A DNA stretch of 47,701 nucleotides from JAADCS01 sp964473735. GTDB lineage: Bacteria > Hydrothermota > Hydrothermia > LBFQ01. This document shows positions 47,612 through 47,701 of the stretch, piece by piece (within the stretch, counting starts at the first letter, position 1; the number at the start of each line of letters is the position of its first letter). Both the position numbers and the translations under genes were made by a program. Where the stretch lies: positions 1-47,701 of the forward strand of contig CAYYQD010000010.1 of NCBI GenBank assembly GCA_964473735.1. Direction: 5' to 3'. Below the pieces are notes generated by a model. The model was not told where the DNA came from. It searched no databases and saw nothing but the letters and a program-made list of their open reading frames with translations.

Positions 47612-47701
47612 TTGTATGTGATTCTGGGCCTTACCGTAGGTCCGAAGGACTTTCTACGAGGGTACGAGTACTACTACTATGGTGGCCACCCCCTAACGTG
47701 G
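47612..47701 (+). CDS. Start of an unidentified protein (3' end outside the window)
   Basis: Thirty codons from a TTG behind a perfect Shine-Dalgarno, open to the window edge. It reads MYVILGLTVGPKDFLRGYEY followed by a Tyr-rich segment (YYYGGHPLTW). GTG at 47618 is an alternative start. Too short to assign; same operon as the Ig-like protein. Confidence 0.6.
   Translation, partial: MYVILGLTVGPKDFLRGYEYYYYGGHPLTW

Overview
The window reads as a G+C-rich, densely packed bacterial chromosome segment from a Gram-negative, probably thermophilic lineage. Arg is written mostly AGG/AGA and Ile mostly ATA, and outer-membrane proteins, a TonB-type receptor, lgt/lnt and type IX secretion (T9SS) C-terminal tails are all present. 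This mix suggests a FCB-related candidate phylum such as WOR-3/Stahlbacteria or Hydrothermae. That placement is inference, since there is no rRNA in the window. There are two 100-N scaffold gaps (22631-22730 and 36106-36205), one tRNA, and no phage, IS element, CRISPR array or other clear mobile element.

Layout: 1-6.3 kb holds the end of a DUF5131 gene, a CLC channel/transporter, a CoA-binding protein, a DUF2520 dehydrogenase, a T9SS-tailed FG-GAP protein, a DUF4412-like protein and an EnvC-like LytM protein. 6.3-8.7 kb carries a thiolase and a saccharopine-dehydrogenase-like enzyme on the minus strand. 8.75-13.3 kb carries yajC, def, birA, a BatA_N membrane protein, a cysteine synthase that appears frameshifted, and an EamA transporter. 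13.3-15.3 kb has an unassigned gene, a HAD phosphatase and a solitary nuoI. 15.4-19.6 kb has phosphofructokinase, then lnt, a membrane-anchored substrate-binding protein and lgt. 19.6-22.4 kb is phoH plus a 7TM-HD phosphodiesterase. 22.4-26.8 kb has two divergent T9SS-tailed secreted proteins and an amidase. 26.8-33.4 kb is a minus-strand run (carbamoyltransferase, S41 protease, ABC-2 permease, VOC protein, lipoprotein, pyrimidine-nucleoside phosphorylase). 33.4-35.9 kb has amrS-MEMO, folK and tRNA-Arg(UCU). 36.2-41.1 kb has a TonB-type receptor, pyrE, a REC-DUF4388-roadblock regulator and a PorV-like protein. 41.1-47.7 kb has a lamin-tail protein, a degenerate RlmD-like protein, a barrel-TPR fusion and a giant Ig-like T9SS cargo.

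The most striking signal is genomic rather than a single gene. Nearly every gene with free space upstream has a TANAAT box ending 6-11 nt before its start codon, usually without a Shine-Dalgarno sequence. Transcription would then begin at or within a few nt of the start codon, giving leaderless mRNAs. Genes inside operons overlap or abut the previous gene and several have good Shine-Dalgarno sequences. These boxes fix start codons (two ORF starts move inward), expose the cysteine synthase frameshift, and support a second oddity: many exported proteins start with an extremely short hydrophobic stretch (about 6-12 residues) lacking the usual basic n-region.

Functionally the window mixes housekeeping genes (deformylation, biotinylation, folate, pyrimidine salvage and synthesis, glycolysis, lipoprotein maturation, c-di-AMP turnover) with an envelope and secretion theme: PorV-family proteins, four T9SS-tailed cargo proteins, a TonB receptor, a peptidoglycan amidase and an EnvC-like activator.
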